Of a stretch of DNA of 64,000 nt, positions 25,802 to 34,232 are shown one piece after another. Source of the stretch: JANXLS01 sp035308565 (lineage in GTDB: Bacteria > Planctomycetota > SZUA-567 > H5-PLA8); contig DATGGK010000087.1 of the NCBI GenBank assembly GCA_035308565.1, positions 1 to 64,000 on the forward strand, in the 5' to 3' direction. The notes below the pieces were generated by a model that saw only the letters and a list, made by a program, of their open reading frames with translations, did no database searches and had not been told where the DNA came from. Numbering within the stretch: the first letter of the stretch is position 1; each line of letters opens with the position of its first letter. The translations under genes were made by a program, and so were the position numbers.

Positions 25802-25876
25802 AGGGCGGCAGGAGTGCCGCCTCTCCGAAAGAGCCGCGCATGTAAGTAAGCGGCAATTGAAAGGGACAATCGAACA
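25802..25876. repeat. Intergenic palindrome, GGCGGCAGGAGTGCCGCC family
   Basis: GGGCGGCAGGAGTGCCGCC follows the regulator stop codon directly. Other copies are at 37445-37467 and 37496-37556. A hairpin here could lower read-through from the regulator into sufC. Confidence 0.55.
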
Positions 25877-26740
25877 ATGAGCACGCCGTTGTTGAAGATC
25901 GAAGACTTGCACGTCAAGGTCGCTGAGAAGGAGATTCTCAAAGGCCTGAGCCTCACCATAAACAAGGGTGAAGTCCATGTCCTGCTCGGCCAAAACGGCA
26001 CGGGCAAGAGCACGCTGGCTTACGCAATCGCCGGCCATCCGAATTACACGGTGACCAGCGGCAGAGTGTGGGTCAACGGCGAAGACCTGCTGGCGATGGA
26101 AGCCGACGCGCGCGCCCGCGCGGGAATTTTCCTCGCGTTTCAAGCGCCGATCAGCGTGCCGGGCGTATCGGTCGCGAACTTTTTGCGCACGGCGTATCAG
26201 GCGCGCTTCTACGGCGCCGCGGCAAAGGCTACGGACAAGACGCAGGGACAGGCAAGCGGATTCTCGGTGATGGAATTCCAGAAAAAGCTCCTCGCCGCGA
26301 TGAAGAATTTGAAGATTGATCCGACACTTGCGACGCGCTACTTGAACGAAGGCTTCTCCGGCGGCGAAAAGAAGCAGATGGAGATTTTGCAGATGGCGAT
26401 GCTGCAGCCGACGCTGGCGATGCTCGACGAAACCGATTCCGGATTGGATTTGGACAAATTGCAGATCGTCGGGGAAGGCGCCGCGCGATTGGCGAAGGAA
26501 CATAACATGGGCGTGCTGGTGATCACGCATTACAAACGGCTGCTCCAATACATCAAGCCGACGCACTCGCATCTGCTGGTCGATGGAAAAATCGGGGTGA
26601 GCATGGGGCCGGAGCTCGTGGACGAACTCGAAGCGAAGGGCTACGAGTACATCAAATGCAATTACGTGCGCAAAGCGGCGTACTGCAACACGGCGACGCC
26701 GGCGTGCGTGGTTGAGAATCAGGCGGTGGCGGTGAAGTAG
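25877..26740 (+). CDS. sufC: Fe-S cluster assembly ATPase SufC
   Basis: A 287-residue ABC-type ATPase that powers the SufBCD scaffold in the cytosol. Walker A is GQNGTGKST, the Q-loop region is LAFQAPISVPGVSV (the SufC hallmark), the signature is FSGGEKKQMEILQMAML, Walker B is LAMLDETDSGLDLD and the His switch is VITHYKR. It is about 35 residues longer than usual because of a Cys-containing C-terminal tail (CNYVRKAAYCNTATPACVV) and an insertion near residue 105. It is separated from sufB by three accessory genes. Confidence 0.96.
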   Translation: MSTPLLKIEDLHVKVAEKEILKGLSLTINKGEVHVLLGQNGTGKSTLAYAIAGHPNYTVTSGRVWVNGEDLLAMEADARARAGIFLAFQAPISVPGVSVANFLRTAYQARFYGAAAKATDKTQGQASGFSVMEFQKKLLAAMKNLKIDPTLATRYLNEGFSGGEKKQMEILQMAMLQPTLAMLDETDSGLDLDKLQIVGEGAARLAKEHNMGVLVITHYKRLLQYIKPTHSHLLVDGKIGVSMGPELVDELEAKGYEYIKCNYVRKAAYCNTATPACVVENQAVAVK

Positions 26741-26824
26741 GAACACCGTCAGCAGGACGTTTCGTGGATAAGCGGATGAGAATATAAACTAATGGTGCCC
26801 TTAAGGAGGATACATTCGGACGCA

Positions 26825-27034
26825 ATGCTCGCGAAAGGAAGTTTGAGTTTTTGGCGAGCAAAATCCACCGAAGCGATTATCAAATCGCTTCGCCCAGGTG
26901 AGAAACAGCCGTTGACAGCGAGATCGGACGGCAGAATTTATCAGGGAAATACGCGGGCGAAAGTGCTTGAAGAACGGGGCATCGACATCAATTCTCTTCC
27001 ACGGGTCTTGTTAAAGGATGAGGAAATCCAATGA
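26825..27034 (+). CDS. Small ParB-N-like protein, possible detached toxin tip
   Basis: A protein of 69 residues from the ATG at 26825; a longer frame opens at 26792, and an AAGGAGG at 26803-26809 leaves the true start uncertain. The core is KSTEAIIKSLRPGEKQPLTA then DGRIYQGNTRAKVLEERGID, which resembles the ParB N-terminal fold (the GNTR box). I recall similar short sequences as C-terminal tips of polymorphic toxins, but could not check this. It overlaps the next gene by ATGA, so the two are translationally coupled. By eye it is less GC-rich than sufC. Confidence 0.6.
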   Translation: MLAKGSLSFWRAKSTEAIIKSLRPGEKQPLTARSDGRIYQGNTRAKVLEERGIDINSLPRVLLKDEEIQ

Positions 27035-27390
27035 AAAACAAAACAGCGCTCGAATTTTTCACCGGTCTTTCGAATAGCGAGAAGGCGACTTTTGTTGCTC
27101 GATTGGCTTCGAATCTCACGGTAGTTGCGCGTGACACATACGAAGTTGGAACTGAAAACGTGGTCAACGCGCCGCGGTTGCGCCAATTCAACGAGATTCT
27201 TCACCGTGTCACCGACCAAGAAGTCGGTTTGTTGACCGGGGAACCCAACTATCCGGATGATGTTTTTGTGCAAATCGTTTTAGACCAGGATGACCCTGAA
27301 GTACAAAAGCTGACGGATTGGGCATTCTCCACCGCTGCTAAATCCCATGCTAAACTGCAAGGCTCGCAGTTCATGTTAAAGACGGCATAA
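27031..27390 (+). CDS. Hypothetical protein, possible partner or immunity of upstream gene
   Basis: A 119-residue acidic, mainly helical protein (LSNSEKATFVARLASNLTVVARDTYEVG, then LRQFNEILHRVT and DDVFVQIVL). It has no signal peptide and no catalytic motif. I have seen related small proteins named only as hypothetical. The ATGA overlap with the upstream ParB-like gene and the similar size ratio suggest a toxin plus immunity or antitoxin pair. This is context-based inference. Confidence 0.6.
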   Translation: MKNKTALEFFTGLSNSEKATFVARLASNLTVVARDTYEVGTENVVNAPRLRQFNEILHRVTDQEVGLLTGEPNYPDDVFVQIVLDQDDPEVQKLTDWAFSTAAKSHAKLQGSQFMLKTA

Positions 27391-27467
27391 ATAAAAAGGA
27401 GAAGCGCGCCAAGGCGTTCATGGCGCAACAGTGCGAGGGCAAAAAATAGACGTAAAGGAGATTCATC

Positions 27468-27959
27468 ATGGCTGCGAATCCGATTCCGAGTGGCCATCAC
27501 ACATTGACGCCGTATCTGATTGTCAGCGATGCGGCAAAGGCCATTGAGTTTTACAAGAAGGCATTCGGCGCCGAAGAATTGTTCAGGTCGCTCGCGCCAG
27601 GCGGGCGAATCATGCATGCGAGGTTGAAGGTCGGCGATTCGGTGTTGATGCTCAGCGACGAATTCCCGCAAGGCAGCGCGACCTCGCCGCAAACGCTGCA
27701 CGGCACGGCGTCGATGATTCACATGTACGTGCCGGACGCCGACGCGGTCTTTTTGCAATCCGTCGCCGCGGGCGCGACCGTGCGCATGCCGATGCTGGAC
27801 GCGTTCTGGGGCGACCGCTACGGACAGCTCGCCGATCCGTTCGGGCATCTCTGGTCGGTGGCGACGCACAAGGAAGACGTTTCTCACGAGGAGATTGAGA
27901 AGCGGGCGAAAGTGTTTTTTGAAAATGGATTGCCGGTGGATGCGGGCGGAAAGCGATGA
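27468..27959 (+). CDS. VOC/PhnB-like glyoxalase-fold protein
   Basis: A 163-residue protein of the vicinal oxygen chelate superfamily, PhnB type. Visible motifs are LTPYLIVSDAAKAIEFYKKAFGAEE at the N-terminus, then IMHARLKVGDSVLMLSDE and the late DRYGQLADPFGHLWSVATH. A strong AAGGAG site precedes the ATG. The substrate is unknown; the metal ligands cannot be set with certainty. It lies between sufC and sufB on the same strand. Confidence 0.85.
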   Translation: MAANPIPSGHHTLTPYLIVSDAAKAIEFYKKAFGAEELFRSLAPGGRIMHARLKVGDSVLMLSDEFPQGSATSPQTLHGTASMIHMYVPDADAVFLQSVAAGATVRMPMLDAFWGDRYGQLADPFGHLWSVATHKEDVSHEEIEKRAKVFFENGLPVDAGGKR

Positions 27960-28008
27960 ACCACGGTCCCGCCAATTAAGAAGTTTTGCACGACGAAAGG
28001 AAGTTACA

Positions 28009-29445
28009 ATGAACGAGAAAATTCTACGTGAAGCCGCGGCGACCGAAATCAATCCCGCCGGCGAAATCATCAAGGACTACAAATTCGGTTTCCACGAAAC
28101 CGAGAAGCACTCCTTCCGCACGCCTAAGGGCCTGACGCGGCAGACGGTGATCGACATCTCGCAACACAAGGACGAGCCGAAGTGGATGCTCGACTTCCGC
28201 CTGCGCGCGCTTGACATTTTCTGGAAGAAGCCCACGCCCAACTGGTGCGGCGATCTGTCGGGCATCGACTACAACAACATCACCTACTACCTCAAGCCGT
28301 CGGAGAAATCCTACGACACGTGGGACATGGTGCCGGACGAAATCAAACGCACGTACGACAAGCTCGGCATCCCCGAAGACGAACGCAAGTTCCTCGGCGG
28401 CGTCGGCGCGCAGTACGATTCGGAAGTCGTGTACCACAACCTCAAAGGCCAGTGGGAAGAGAAGGGCGTGCTGTTCCTTTCGCCGGAAGAAGCCGTGAAG
28501 CAGCATCCGGAATTGGTGAAAGAATACTTCGGCACGATCATTCCGCCGGCGGACAATAAATTCGCGGCGCTCAACAGCGCGGTGTGGTCCGGCGGTTCGT
28601 TCATCTACGTGCCGAAAGGCGTGAAGATCGACATCCCGCTTCAAGCGTACTTCCGCATCAACGCGAAGAACATGGGCCAGTTCGAACGCACGCTGATCAT
28701 CGTCGATGAAGGCGCGTTCGTGCATTACGTCGAAGGCTGCACGGCGCCGGTGTACAGCTCCGATTCGCTGCATTCGGCGGTGGTCGAAATCGTCGTGAAA
28801 AAAGGCGGGCGGTGCCGCTACACCACGATTCAAAATTGGTCCACGAATGTCTACAACCTCGTGACCAAACGCGCCGTCGCCTATCGCGATGCGACGATGG
28901 AATGGATCGACGGCAACATCGGCAGCAAACTGACCGTGAAATACCCGGCCGTGTACATGATGGAGCCGGGCGCGCGCGGCGAGATTCTGTCGATCGCGTT
29001 CGCGGGCAAAGGCCAGCATCAGGACGCCGGCGCGAAAGTCGTGCACTGCGCACCGAATACGTCGAGCTTGATCACGAGCAAGTCGATCAGCAAAGACGGC
29101 GGGCGCGCGGGTTACCGCGGCCTGTGCAAGGTGCTCAAAGGCGCCGATAACAGCAAGAGCCGCGTGGTCTGTGACGCGCTGATCATCGACGACAAGAGCC
29201 GCAGCGACACGTACCCGTACATCGAAGTCGAAGCCGACAAAGTCGGCATCGAGCACGAGGCAAGCGTGAGCAAGATCAGCGAAGAGCAGCTCTTTTACCT
29301 GATGTCTCGCGGCCTGACCGAAGACGAAGCCGCGAAGATGATCGTGACGGGCTTCATCGAGCCGCTGATCAAAGAGTTGCCGATGGAATACGCGGTGGAA
29401 ATGAATCGGTTGATTGAATTGGAGATGGAGGGGACTGTGGGATAA
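28009..29445 (+). CDS. sufB: Fe-S cluster assembly scaffold SufB
   Basis: A 478-residue SufB, the main scaffold subunit of SufBCD on which Fe-S clusters are formed. I chose the ATG at 28009 (MNEKILREAAATEINPAGE) after AAAGGAAG; an open frame further upstream overlaps the VOC gene and is not needed. Family signatures include WSGGSFIYVPKGVKIDIPLQAYFR, the EGCTAP motif with the functional Cys, CRYTTIQNW, and the late HEASVSKISEEQLFYLMSRG. The length is normal. Confidence 0.97.
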   Translation: MNEKILREAAATEINPAGEIIKDYKFGFHETEKHSFRTPKGLTRQTVIDISQHKDEPKWMLDFRLRALDIFWKKPTPNWCGDLSGIDYNNITYYLKPSEKSYDTWDMVPDEIKRTYDKLGIPEDERKFLGGVGAQYDSEVVYHNLKGQWEEKGVLFLSPEEAVKQHPELVKEYFGTIIPPADNKFAALNSAVWSGGSFIYVPKGVKIDIPLQAYFRINAKNMGQFERTLIIVDEGAFVHYVEGCTAPVYSSDSLHSAVVEIVVKKGGRCRYTTIQNWSTNVYNLVTKRAVAYRDATMEWIDGNIGSKLTVKYPAVYMMEPGARGEILSIAFAGKGQHQDAGAKVVHCAPNTSSLITSKSISKDGGRAGYRGLCKVLKGADNSKSRVVCDALIIDDKSRSDTYPYIEVEADKVGIEHEASVSKISEEQLFYLMSRGLTEDEAAKMIVTGFIEPLIKELPMEYAVEMNRLIELEMEGTVG

Positions 29446-29465
29446 AAGATGGCATGGGGTAGCGA

Positions 29466-29756
29466 ATGGCACAAAAAAAGGTGTCCCAACATGCGAGACA
29501 CAGACAAGCACAAGCTCGCTCAGGTATCACGCACCGTGCGGTGGGCGACCCAAACCGTATCATCCAATACGGAAAACGTTACGTCGATACCGAAACCGGG
29601 AATTACGTTTACGTCGATGGAGAGCGGGTGCTGATTGTCGATAAAAATGGAGTGCTTGTTTCGCAATTCCGAAATACTCGCGCCAATACGCTCGAGCGGC
29701 TGCGAAACGGCCGTTGGTTATCAGCGGAGAATGATGAAAATGTTCAAAGCGATTGA
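29466..29756 (+). CDS. Small protein like a polymorphic-toxin C-terminal domain
   Basis: A 96-residue basic protein. The core GKRYVDTETGNYVYVDGERV then NGVLVSQFRNTRANTLERLRNGRW resembles RNase-type toxin tips (Barnase/EndoU/colicin/RelE-like group) found at the ends of RHS or CdiA proteins; this is from memory and unchecked. There is no secretion domain, so it stands as an orphan. It overlaps the next gene by 17-26 bases, which suggests coupling with a partner. It is inserted between sufB and sufD. Confidence 0.6.
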   Translation: MAQKKVSQHARHRQAQARSGITHRAVGDPNRIIQYGKRYVDTETGNYVYVDGERVLIVDKNGVLVSQFRNTRANTLERLRNGRWLSAENDENVQSD

Positions 29757-30189
29757 TGTTTGGAAGCGAATTGATGCAAGGAGTGCGGCGTGTTACCGAT
29801 GTTTCGAGTCGCTTGCGAAACACGGGTATTGCGTTCAAAGCCGCGATATCTACCAGCTCCCTTTTGATTCGCAACAAGTTCAAAATCTTGAAAAACAGTT
29901 TGTGGAATTGTTTTGCGAAGAAGTCCCCGATGCACGGGCAGTTCTGTACAGTACGTTGGAGGAAGCGATCGAACGGTTCGATGCGGAGTTTGGCTGCGCT
30001 CAGTCTATAAATTCGCTGGACACGCAGAATTTGATAGCCAGAGCGTTAATCGCCACTCACGGCAATACGGCAGAGGCTGCAAAGATGCTGGGTCTTCCGA
30101 AACCTACCGTCAAGATATTTAGATCCAAATTGATGAAGCAGGGCCGGACGATCCCAAGTGCTGTCGCGACAACAGTACATCCCGAATAG
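29740..30189 (+). CDS. Possible immunity protein with Fis-type HTH
   Basis: A 149-residue protein from the ATG at 29740, which has GGAGA nine bases before it (ATGs at 29731 and 29734 are alternatives). The N-terminal ~95 residues (DVWKRIDARSAACYRCFESL, then QVQNLEKQFVELFCEE) are an unrecognised acidic domain. The C-terminal ~50 residues resemble a Fis/HTH_8 helix-turn-helix (LIARALIATHGNTAEAAKML GLPKPTVK). It overlaps the toxin-like gene, so an immunity or antitoxin role with autoregulation is plausible but unproven. Confidence 0.6.
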   Translation: MFKAIDVWKRIDARSAACYRCFESLAKHGYCVQSRDIYQLPFDSQQVQNLEKQFVELFCEEVPDARAVLYSTLEEAIERFDAEFGCAQSINSLDTQNLIARALIATHGNTAEAAKMLGLPKPTVKIFRSKLMKQGRTIPSAVATTVHPE

Positions 30190-30201
30190 GTGAAAGGCAA
30201 A

Positions 30202-31434
30202 ATGACATTGGAATCTGCAATCAAGAATATGCGCGAGCCCGCGTTCATCACCGAACGCCGGCTGAAGGCGCTCGACCATTTCCTGCGCGCGCCCATGCCC
30301 GGGCGGCGCGATGAAATCTGGCGGCGCGTCGAGTTTGGCACATTCAATGCCGACGCGGTTGGCGTTCCCGTGTTTGACGAGGCCAATGCATCGTTGAGCG
30401 CGGCGCCGCAGGACGCGCAATCGAAGAACATTTTCTGGGGCGCGCCGGGCGACGCCGCAAAGAATACCGCGTGGCTGCTTGAAAAATACTGGAACACGCA
30501 GGTCTTTCCGGCCGGCATCGAGAACAAGATTCACGAAGGCGGCAAATTCCACTCGCTCAATCAGGCGCTTTGGAACACCGGTTACGCGCTGCATGTGCCG
30601 AAAGGCGTGCGCGCGGAAGCGCCGTTCAGCGCCAAATTTGTCACGCGCGACGGTGGGCTCTATCCGCACAATCTCATCGTGATCGAAGAAGGCGGCGAGG
30701 CGACGGTCATCGAAACGTATTCGTCCGACGCGAAGGCAGCATCCGACACGCCTTCGTTGTGCTGCCCGCAGACGGAGATCGTGCTCAAAGCCGGCGCGAA
30801 ACTGCGCTACATTTTGATACAAAATACCGGTACTGACGTCGTCTACATCGGCGCGCACCGCTCGAATCAATACGCCGACAGCAAAATGGATTTCGCCAGC
30901 GCGCATCTCGGCTCGAAATGGTCGAAGACCTTCATGGCCGCGAAGATGCTGGAGCCGAAGGCGCATGCGTTTCTCTATGGATTGTATTACGGCACCGGCG
31001 ACCAGAAAACTCACATGGACACGTACCAGCATCACGTCGCGCCGGACTGCACGACCGACTTGATGTTCAAAGGCGCGCTGAGCGATAATGCGCGCGCCGT
31101 GTATCGAGGCATGATTCATCTTGAACCTGGCGCGCAGAAGACCGACGCGTACCAGCAGAACCGCACGCTGCTGCTGAGCAAAAACGCGCGCGTCGATTCG
31201 ATTCCGGGTTTGGAGATTCTGGCCAACGACGTGCGCTGCACCCACGGCGCGACGGCGGGGCAGATCGACCCGACGATTTTATTTTATTTGATGTCTCGCG
31301 GCTTGACTGAGTTTCAGGCTAAGAAGATGATCATGGACGGATTCTTCGAAGAGGTTATCCTGCATTTCGGGCTCGAAAATGTGATCGAGCCGCTGCGCAA
31401 ATTGATCGATGGGAAAATTGGGGAAGAAGGGTAA
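30202..31434 (+). CDS. sufD: Fe-S cluster assembly protein SufD
   Basis: A 410-residue SufD from the ATG at 30202; a GTG at 30190 is possible. SufD pairs with SufB on SufC. Signatures are WRRVEFGTF near the start, ALHVPKGVRAEAPF, HMDTYQHHVAPDCTTDLMFKGAL, the conserved LEPGAQKTDAYQQNRTLLLS with the family QXNR core, and CTHGATAGQIDPTILFYLMSRG with the functional His. The order sufC-sufB-sufD-sufS is the standard one, though spread out by inserted genes. Confidence 0.96.
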   Translation: MTLESAIKNMREPAFITERRLKALDHFLRAPMPGRRDEIWRRVEFGTFNADAVGVPVFDEANASLSAAPQDAQSKNIFWGAPGDAAKNTAWLLEKYWNTQVFPAGIENKIHEGGKFHSLNQALWNTGYALHVPKGVRAEAPFSAKFVTRDGGLYPHNLIVIEEGGEATVIETYSSDAKAASDTPSLCCPQTEIVLKAGAKLRYILIQNTGTDVVYIGAHRSNQYADSKMDFASAHLGSKWSKTFMAAKMLEPKAHAFLYGLYYGTGDQKTHMDTYQHHVAPDCTTDLMFKGALSDNARAVYRGMIHLEPGAQKTDAYQQNRTLLLSKNARVDSIPGLEILANDVRCTHGATAGQIDPTILFYLMSRGLTEFQAKKMIMDGFFEEVILHFGLENVIEPLRKLIDGKIGEEG

Positions 31435-31438
31435 GCCT

Positions 31439-31711
31439 ATGAGCACGCGTGCCGATTGGATGTACGATGTCCGAGTGAAACGAATGTTTATCGATCCCGT
31501 TTCGAAATCCAGAGTCTGGAAGCTGGTCAACCGAAGCGTGAAAGAGGTTAAGAAGGAAGACGTGTTCGGCTGCAAATATTGCGGCATGCCCTTGCGCCTA
31601 TACCAGGGCGCGAAAACGGAGTGGCACGTGCAGCATAAATTCAGTGCGGATGCCGCGGCATGCCCTCGGAATAATGGCACCGGCACCGCTCCGGAGTTGA
31701 AGACGACATAG
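31439..31711 (+). CDS. Small zinc-ribbon-like protein
   Basis: A 90-residue protein (MSTRADWMYDVRVKRMF) starting four bases after the sufD stop. It has a CKYCG pair, then WHVQHK and a later AACPRN, a Cys2-His-Cys arrangement that resembles the N-terminal zinc ribbon of CoiA-like or HNH-related proteins. The function is unknown. The tight spacing to sufD suggests co-translation. Confidence 0.6.
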   Translation: MSTRADWMYDVRVKRMFIDPVSKSRVWKLVNRSVKEVKKEDVFGCKYCGMPLRLYQGAKTEWHVQHKFSADAAACPRNNGTGTAPELKTT

Positions 31712-31727
31712 CGAGGATTTGCGATCC

Positions 31728-32045
31728 ATGCCATTCGAAAAAGCGTGTGCTTCCAGCGAGCTTGCCGAGGGCGCCGGCAAATGCGTGACGCTCCGGAACA
31801 AGCGCATCGCGCTTTTTCGCGTGCACGGAAAAGTGCACGCCATCGACGACACCTGCACGCACGACGAAGCCTCGCTGGCCGAAGGCACGCTGATCGATGA
31901 CGACGGCAGATGCGTCGTGGAATGTCCGTGGCACGGCGCGCATTTCGATCTGTGTACTGGCGCCGCGCTGACGCTTCCGGCGGTGACGCCGGTACGGGCG
32001 TATGCGGTGCGGGAAACGAATGGAGCGATTGAAGTCGAGATTTGA
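31728..32045 (+). CDS. Rieske-type [2Fe-2S] ferredoxin
   Basis: A 105-residue soluble Rieske protein. The cluster motifs are CTHDEASL (C-x-H) and CPWHGAHFD (C-x2-H), as in non-haem dioxygenase-type ferredoxins. Such small ferredoxins are common members of suf operons and may carry electrons for cluster assembly. Start at 31728 (MPFEKACAS); an in-frame start nine bases upstream is possible. Confidence 0.93.
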   Translation: MPFEKACASSELAEGAGKCVTLRNKRIALFRVHGKVHAIDDTCTHDEASLAEGTLIDDDGRCVVECPWHGAHFDLCTGAALTLPAVTPVRAYAVRETNGAIEVEI

Positions 32046-32065
32046 GAGGGTGAAAGGAAACCATC

Positions 32066-32533
32066 ATGCCTGACCACAACTACGCAGACTCCATCGAGTC
32101 CATGAAAAAATACTTCGACACCAGCACCAAGTGTTTCGAAGAAGGCGACGCGCAATTCGCGCCAAAGCCCGAGATGTTCACCGTCGCGCAGCAGATTGCG
32201 CATGCCGCGCAGACCGTTGAATGGTTCGTCGATGGCGCGTTCAATCCGGCGGGGATGGCCACCGAATTCGAAGCGTCGGAAAAGGGCGTGCGCAAAGTCA
32301 CGTCCCTGATTGACGCGCGCGCGTGGATGGACCGCGCGTGCAAGAAGGCGATCGATACCGTCGCCGCGCACGCGAAAGCCGAATTCGATCAGCCCATCGC
32401 GGGCACGATCATGGCCGGCGAGCCGCGCCGCGCCATTTTCGAAGCGATGACCGACCACACCGCGCACCACCGCGGTGCGCTGGCAGTGTACGCGCGATTG
32501 CTCGGCAAAGTGCCACCGATGCCGTATGCATAA
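32066..32533 (+). CDS. DinB-family protein
   Basis: A 155-residue four-helix protein of the DinB/YfiT type. The metal-ligand histidines are in QQIAHAAQTVEWF (residue ~46) and DHTAHHRGALAVYARL (~130-134). Relatives include thiol-dependent transferases (for bacillithiol or mycothiol), but many have no known role. GAAAGG lies upstream. It sits between the Rieske ferredoxin and sufS. Confidence 0.85.
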   Translation: MPDHNYADSIESMKKYFDTSTKCFEEGDAQFAPKPEMFTVAQQIAHAAQTVEWFVDGAFNPAGMATEFEASEKGVRKVTSLIDARAWMDRACKKAIDTVAAHAKAEFDQPIAGTIMAGEPRRAIFEAMTDHTAHHRGALAVYARLLGKVPPMPYA

Positions 32534-32535
32534 TT

Positions 32536-32600
32536 GTGATGCAGGCTTCCAGCCTGCATTGGCAATCAATGCAGGCTGGAAGCCTGCGCCGCCACAAGAG
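32536..32600. repeat. Palindromic repeat, GCAGGCTTCCAGCCTGC family
   Basis: GCAGGCTTCCAGCCTGC, a short A/T-rich spacer, and then GCAGGCTGGAAGCCTGC make a two-hairpin element just before sufS. The same family is at 1464-1520. Confidence 0.7.
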
Positions 32601-32647
32601 AGGGGATGAACAAATTGCTTCGCCTCTTTTGAAAGGACTCGCCGTTC

Positions 32648-33913
32648 ATGCTTCCCGAAACCATCGCCATTCCCCGCCCGATTGACGCCGCAAAAATCCG
32701 CAGCGAATTTCCGATCCTGAACCAAAAGGTTCACGACGGGAAGTCGCTCATCTATCTCGATTCCGCCGCCACCTCGCAAAAGCCGCGAGCGGTCATCGAC
32801 GCCATGTCGCGCTACTACGAATTCAGCAACGCCAACGTGCACCGCGGACTGCATGTGCTGGCCGAACGGGCGACTGAAATTTATGAAGGCGCGCGCACAA
32901 GCGTCGCCAAATTCGTCGGCGCGGCGCGCGCGGAAGAAATCGTCTGGACCAAAAACGCGACCGAAGCGATCAACCTCATCGCGCACGGCTACGCGCGGAA
33001 ATTTCTGCGCGCCGGCGACGAGGTTCTCGTCAGCACGATGGAACACCACAGCAATCTGGTGCCGTGGCATCTGCTGGCGAAAGACAAAGGCTGCGTGGTC
33101 AAAGGCGTGACGCTCACTCCGGAAGGCACGCTCGATTTGAAATCGCTCGACCAACTTCTCGCGAGCGGCAAAGTGAAACTCGTCGCGTTGACGCATGTGT
33201 CGAACGTGCTCGGCACGATCAATCCCATCGCCGACATCGCGAAAAAAGTTCACGCCGCCGGCGCGATTTTCGCCGTGGATGGCTGCCAGGCCGTGCCGCA
33301 TCTGCCCGTCGATGTCCGCGCGCTTGACGCCGATTTCTATAGTTTCTCCGGGCACAAAATGCTTGGGCCTACGGGCATCGGCTGTCTCTATGGAAAATAC
33401 GCGCTGCTCGATTCGATGGACCCGTTCCTCGGCGGCGGCGAAATGATCGAGGAAGTCCGCATCGATTCGTCCACGTACAAAGAACCGCCGCTTCGATTCG
33501 AAGCCGGCACGCCGCCCATTGCCGAAACCGCGGGGCTTTCCGCCGCCGTCGATTATTTGCAAGCCATCGGCATGGAAAACGTGCGCGCGCACGAACAGAG
33601 TTTGCTCGCGTACGCGCTCGAACGCTTGAGCAGCGTGAAAGGCCTGAAGATTCACGGCACGCGCAACATGGAATTGCGTTCCGGTGTGATTTCGTTCGAA
33701 TTCGACGACATCCATGCCCACGACATCGCCCAAATCCTCGACGAGGAAGGCGTCGCGATCCGCGCCGGCCACCACTGCGCGCAGCCGATCATGGACTGGC
33801 TCGACGCGGCCAGCACCGCGCGCATGAGCGTGGCGCTGTACACGGTGACGAGCGACATTGACGCACTGGCGGCGGGACTGGAGAAGGTGAGGGGGTGGTT
33901 TGACAAGAAGTGA
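32648..33913 (+). CDS. sufS: Cysteine desulfurase SufS
   Basis: A 421-residue PLP enzyme that takes sulfur from cysteine for Fe-S assembly. Visible features are YLDSAATSQKP, the PLP-binding TMEHHSNLVPW, VDGCQAVPH, the lysine in SFSGHKMLGPTG, and the catalytic cysteine in RAGHHCAQP. The type II (SufS) form of the active-site loop fits the SUF context. The end of the usual motif after the Cys (ARMSVALYTVTSDID) differs slightly from the common RASFYIYNT pattern. AAAGGA precedes the ATG. Confidence 0.96.
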   Translation: MLPETIAIPRPIDAAKIRSEFPILNQKVHDGKSLIYLDSAATSQKPRAVIDAMSRYYEFSNANVHRGLHVLAERATEIYEGARTSVAKFVGAARAEEIVWTKNATEAINLIAHGYARKFLRAGDEVLVSTMEHHSNLVPWHLLAKDKGCVVKGVTLTPEGTLDLKSLDQLLASGKVKLVALTHVSNVLGTINPIADIAKKVHAAGAIFAVDGCQAVPHLPVDVRALDADFYSFSGHKMLGPTGIGCLYGKYALLDSMDPFLGGGEMIEEVRIDSSTYKEPPLRFEAGTPPIAETAGLSAAVDYLQAIGMENVRAHEQSLLAYALERLSSVKGLKIHGTRNMELRSGVISFEFDDIHAHDIAQILDEEGVAIRAGHHCAQPIMDWLDAASTARMSVALYTVTSDIDALAAGLEKVRGWFDKK

Positions 33914-33924
33914 GGAGGGGCGAT

Positions 33925-34232
33925 TTGAAATATCAAATTGTTTATATGCCTGAAGCCGATGAACACCTTCGCGATTTGCCCGCATTCGAACGAGCGGAGG
34001 TGCTTCATGAAGTCGAGAAACGGCTGAGCGATCATCCGCTTACGGTGTCGAAGAACTGCCGCGAAATGCGGAGAAACGTGCTCGCCGAATGGCGGCTACG
34101 CCTCGGAACGGCGCGTGTGTTTTCGATATTTCTCACGGTGAAAAAAAGGTGTTCATCAAGGCAATTGGGATTAAGATCAGAAATCGAGTTGTGATTGGCG
34201 GAGAGGAGTTTGAATTCGATGAAGACTATTGA
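33925..34232 (+). pseudogene. RelE/ParE-type toxin gene with a frameshift
   Basis: The frame from the TTG at 33925, after GAGGAGG, gives LKYQIVYMPEADEHLRDLPA and on to WRLRLGTARVF, a RelE/ParE-like toxin. At the T-run 34120-34123 the frame becomes unrelated and stops at 34194. Adding one T restores the typical end (FDISHGEKKVFIKAIGIKIR then NRVVIGGEEFEFDEDY) and a stop at 34232, overlapping the antitoxin start at 34219. The toxin is therefore disrupted, unless slippage occurs or the base call is wrong. It lies immediately after sufS. Confidence 0.7.

Noticed and set aside
25802..25822. Hairpin as an attenuator of the suf operon
   Set aside because: It is a member of a dispersed repeat family and has no T-run or alternative fold that I can see; kept only as a repeat.
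28024..29511. Minus-strand open frame of 495 codons opposite sufB
   Set aside because: Shadow of sufB.
31598..33985. Minus-strand open frame of 795 codons opposite Rieske, dinB and sufS
   Set aside because: Crosses three real genes and a palindromic repeat; composition typical of antisense frames.
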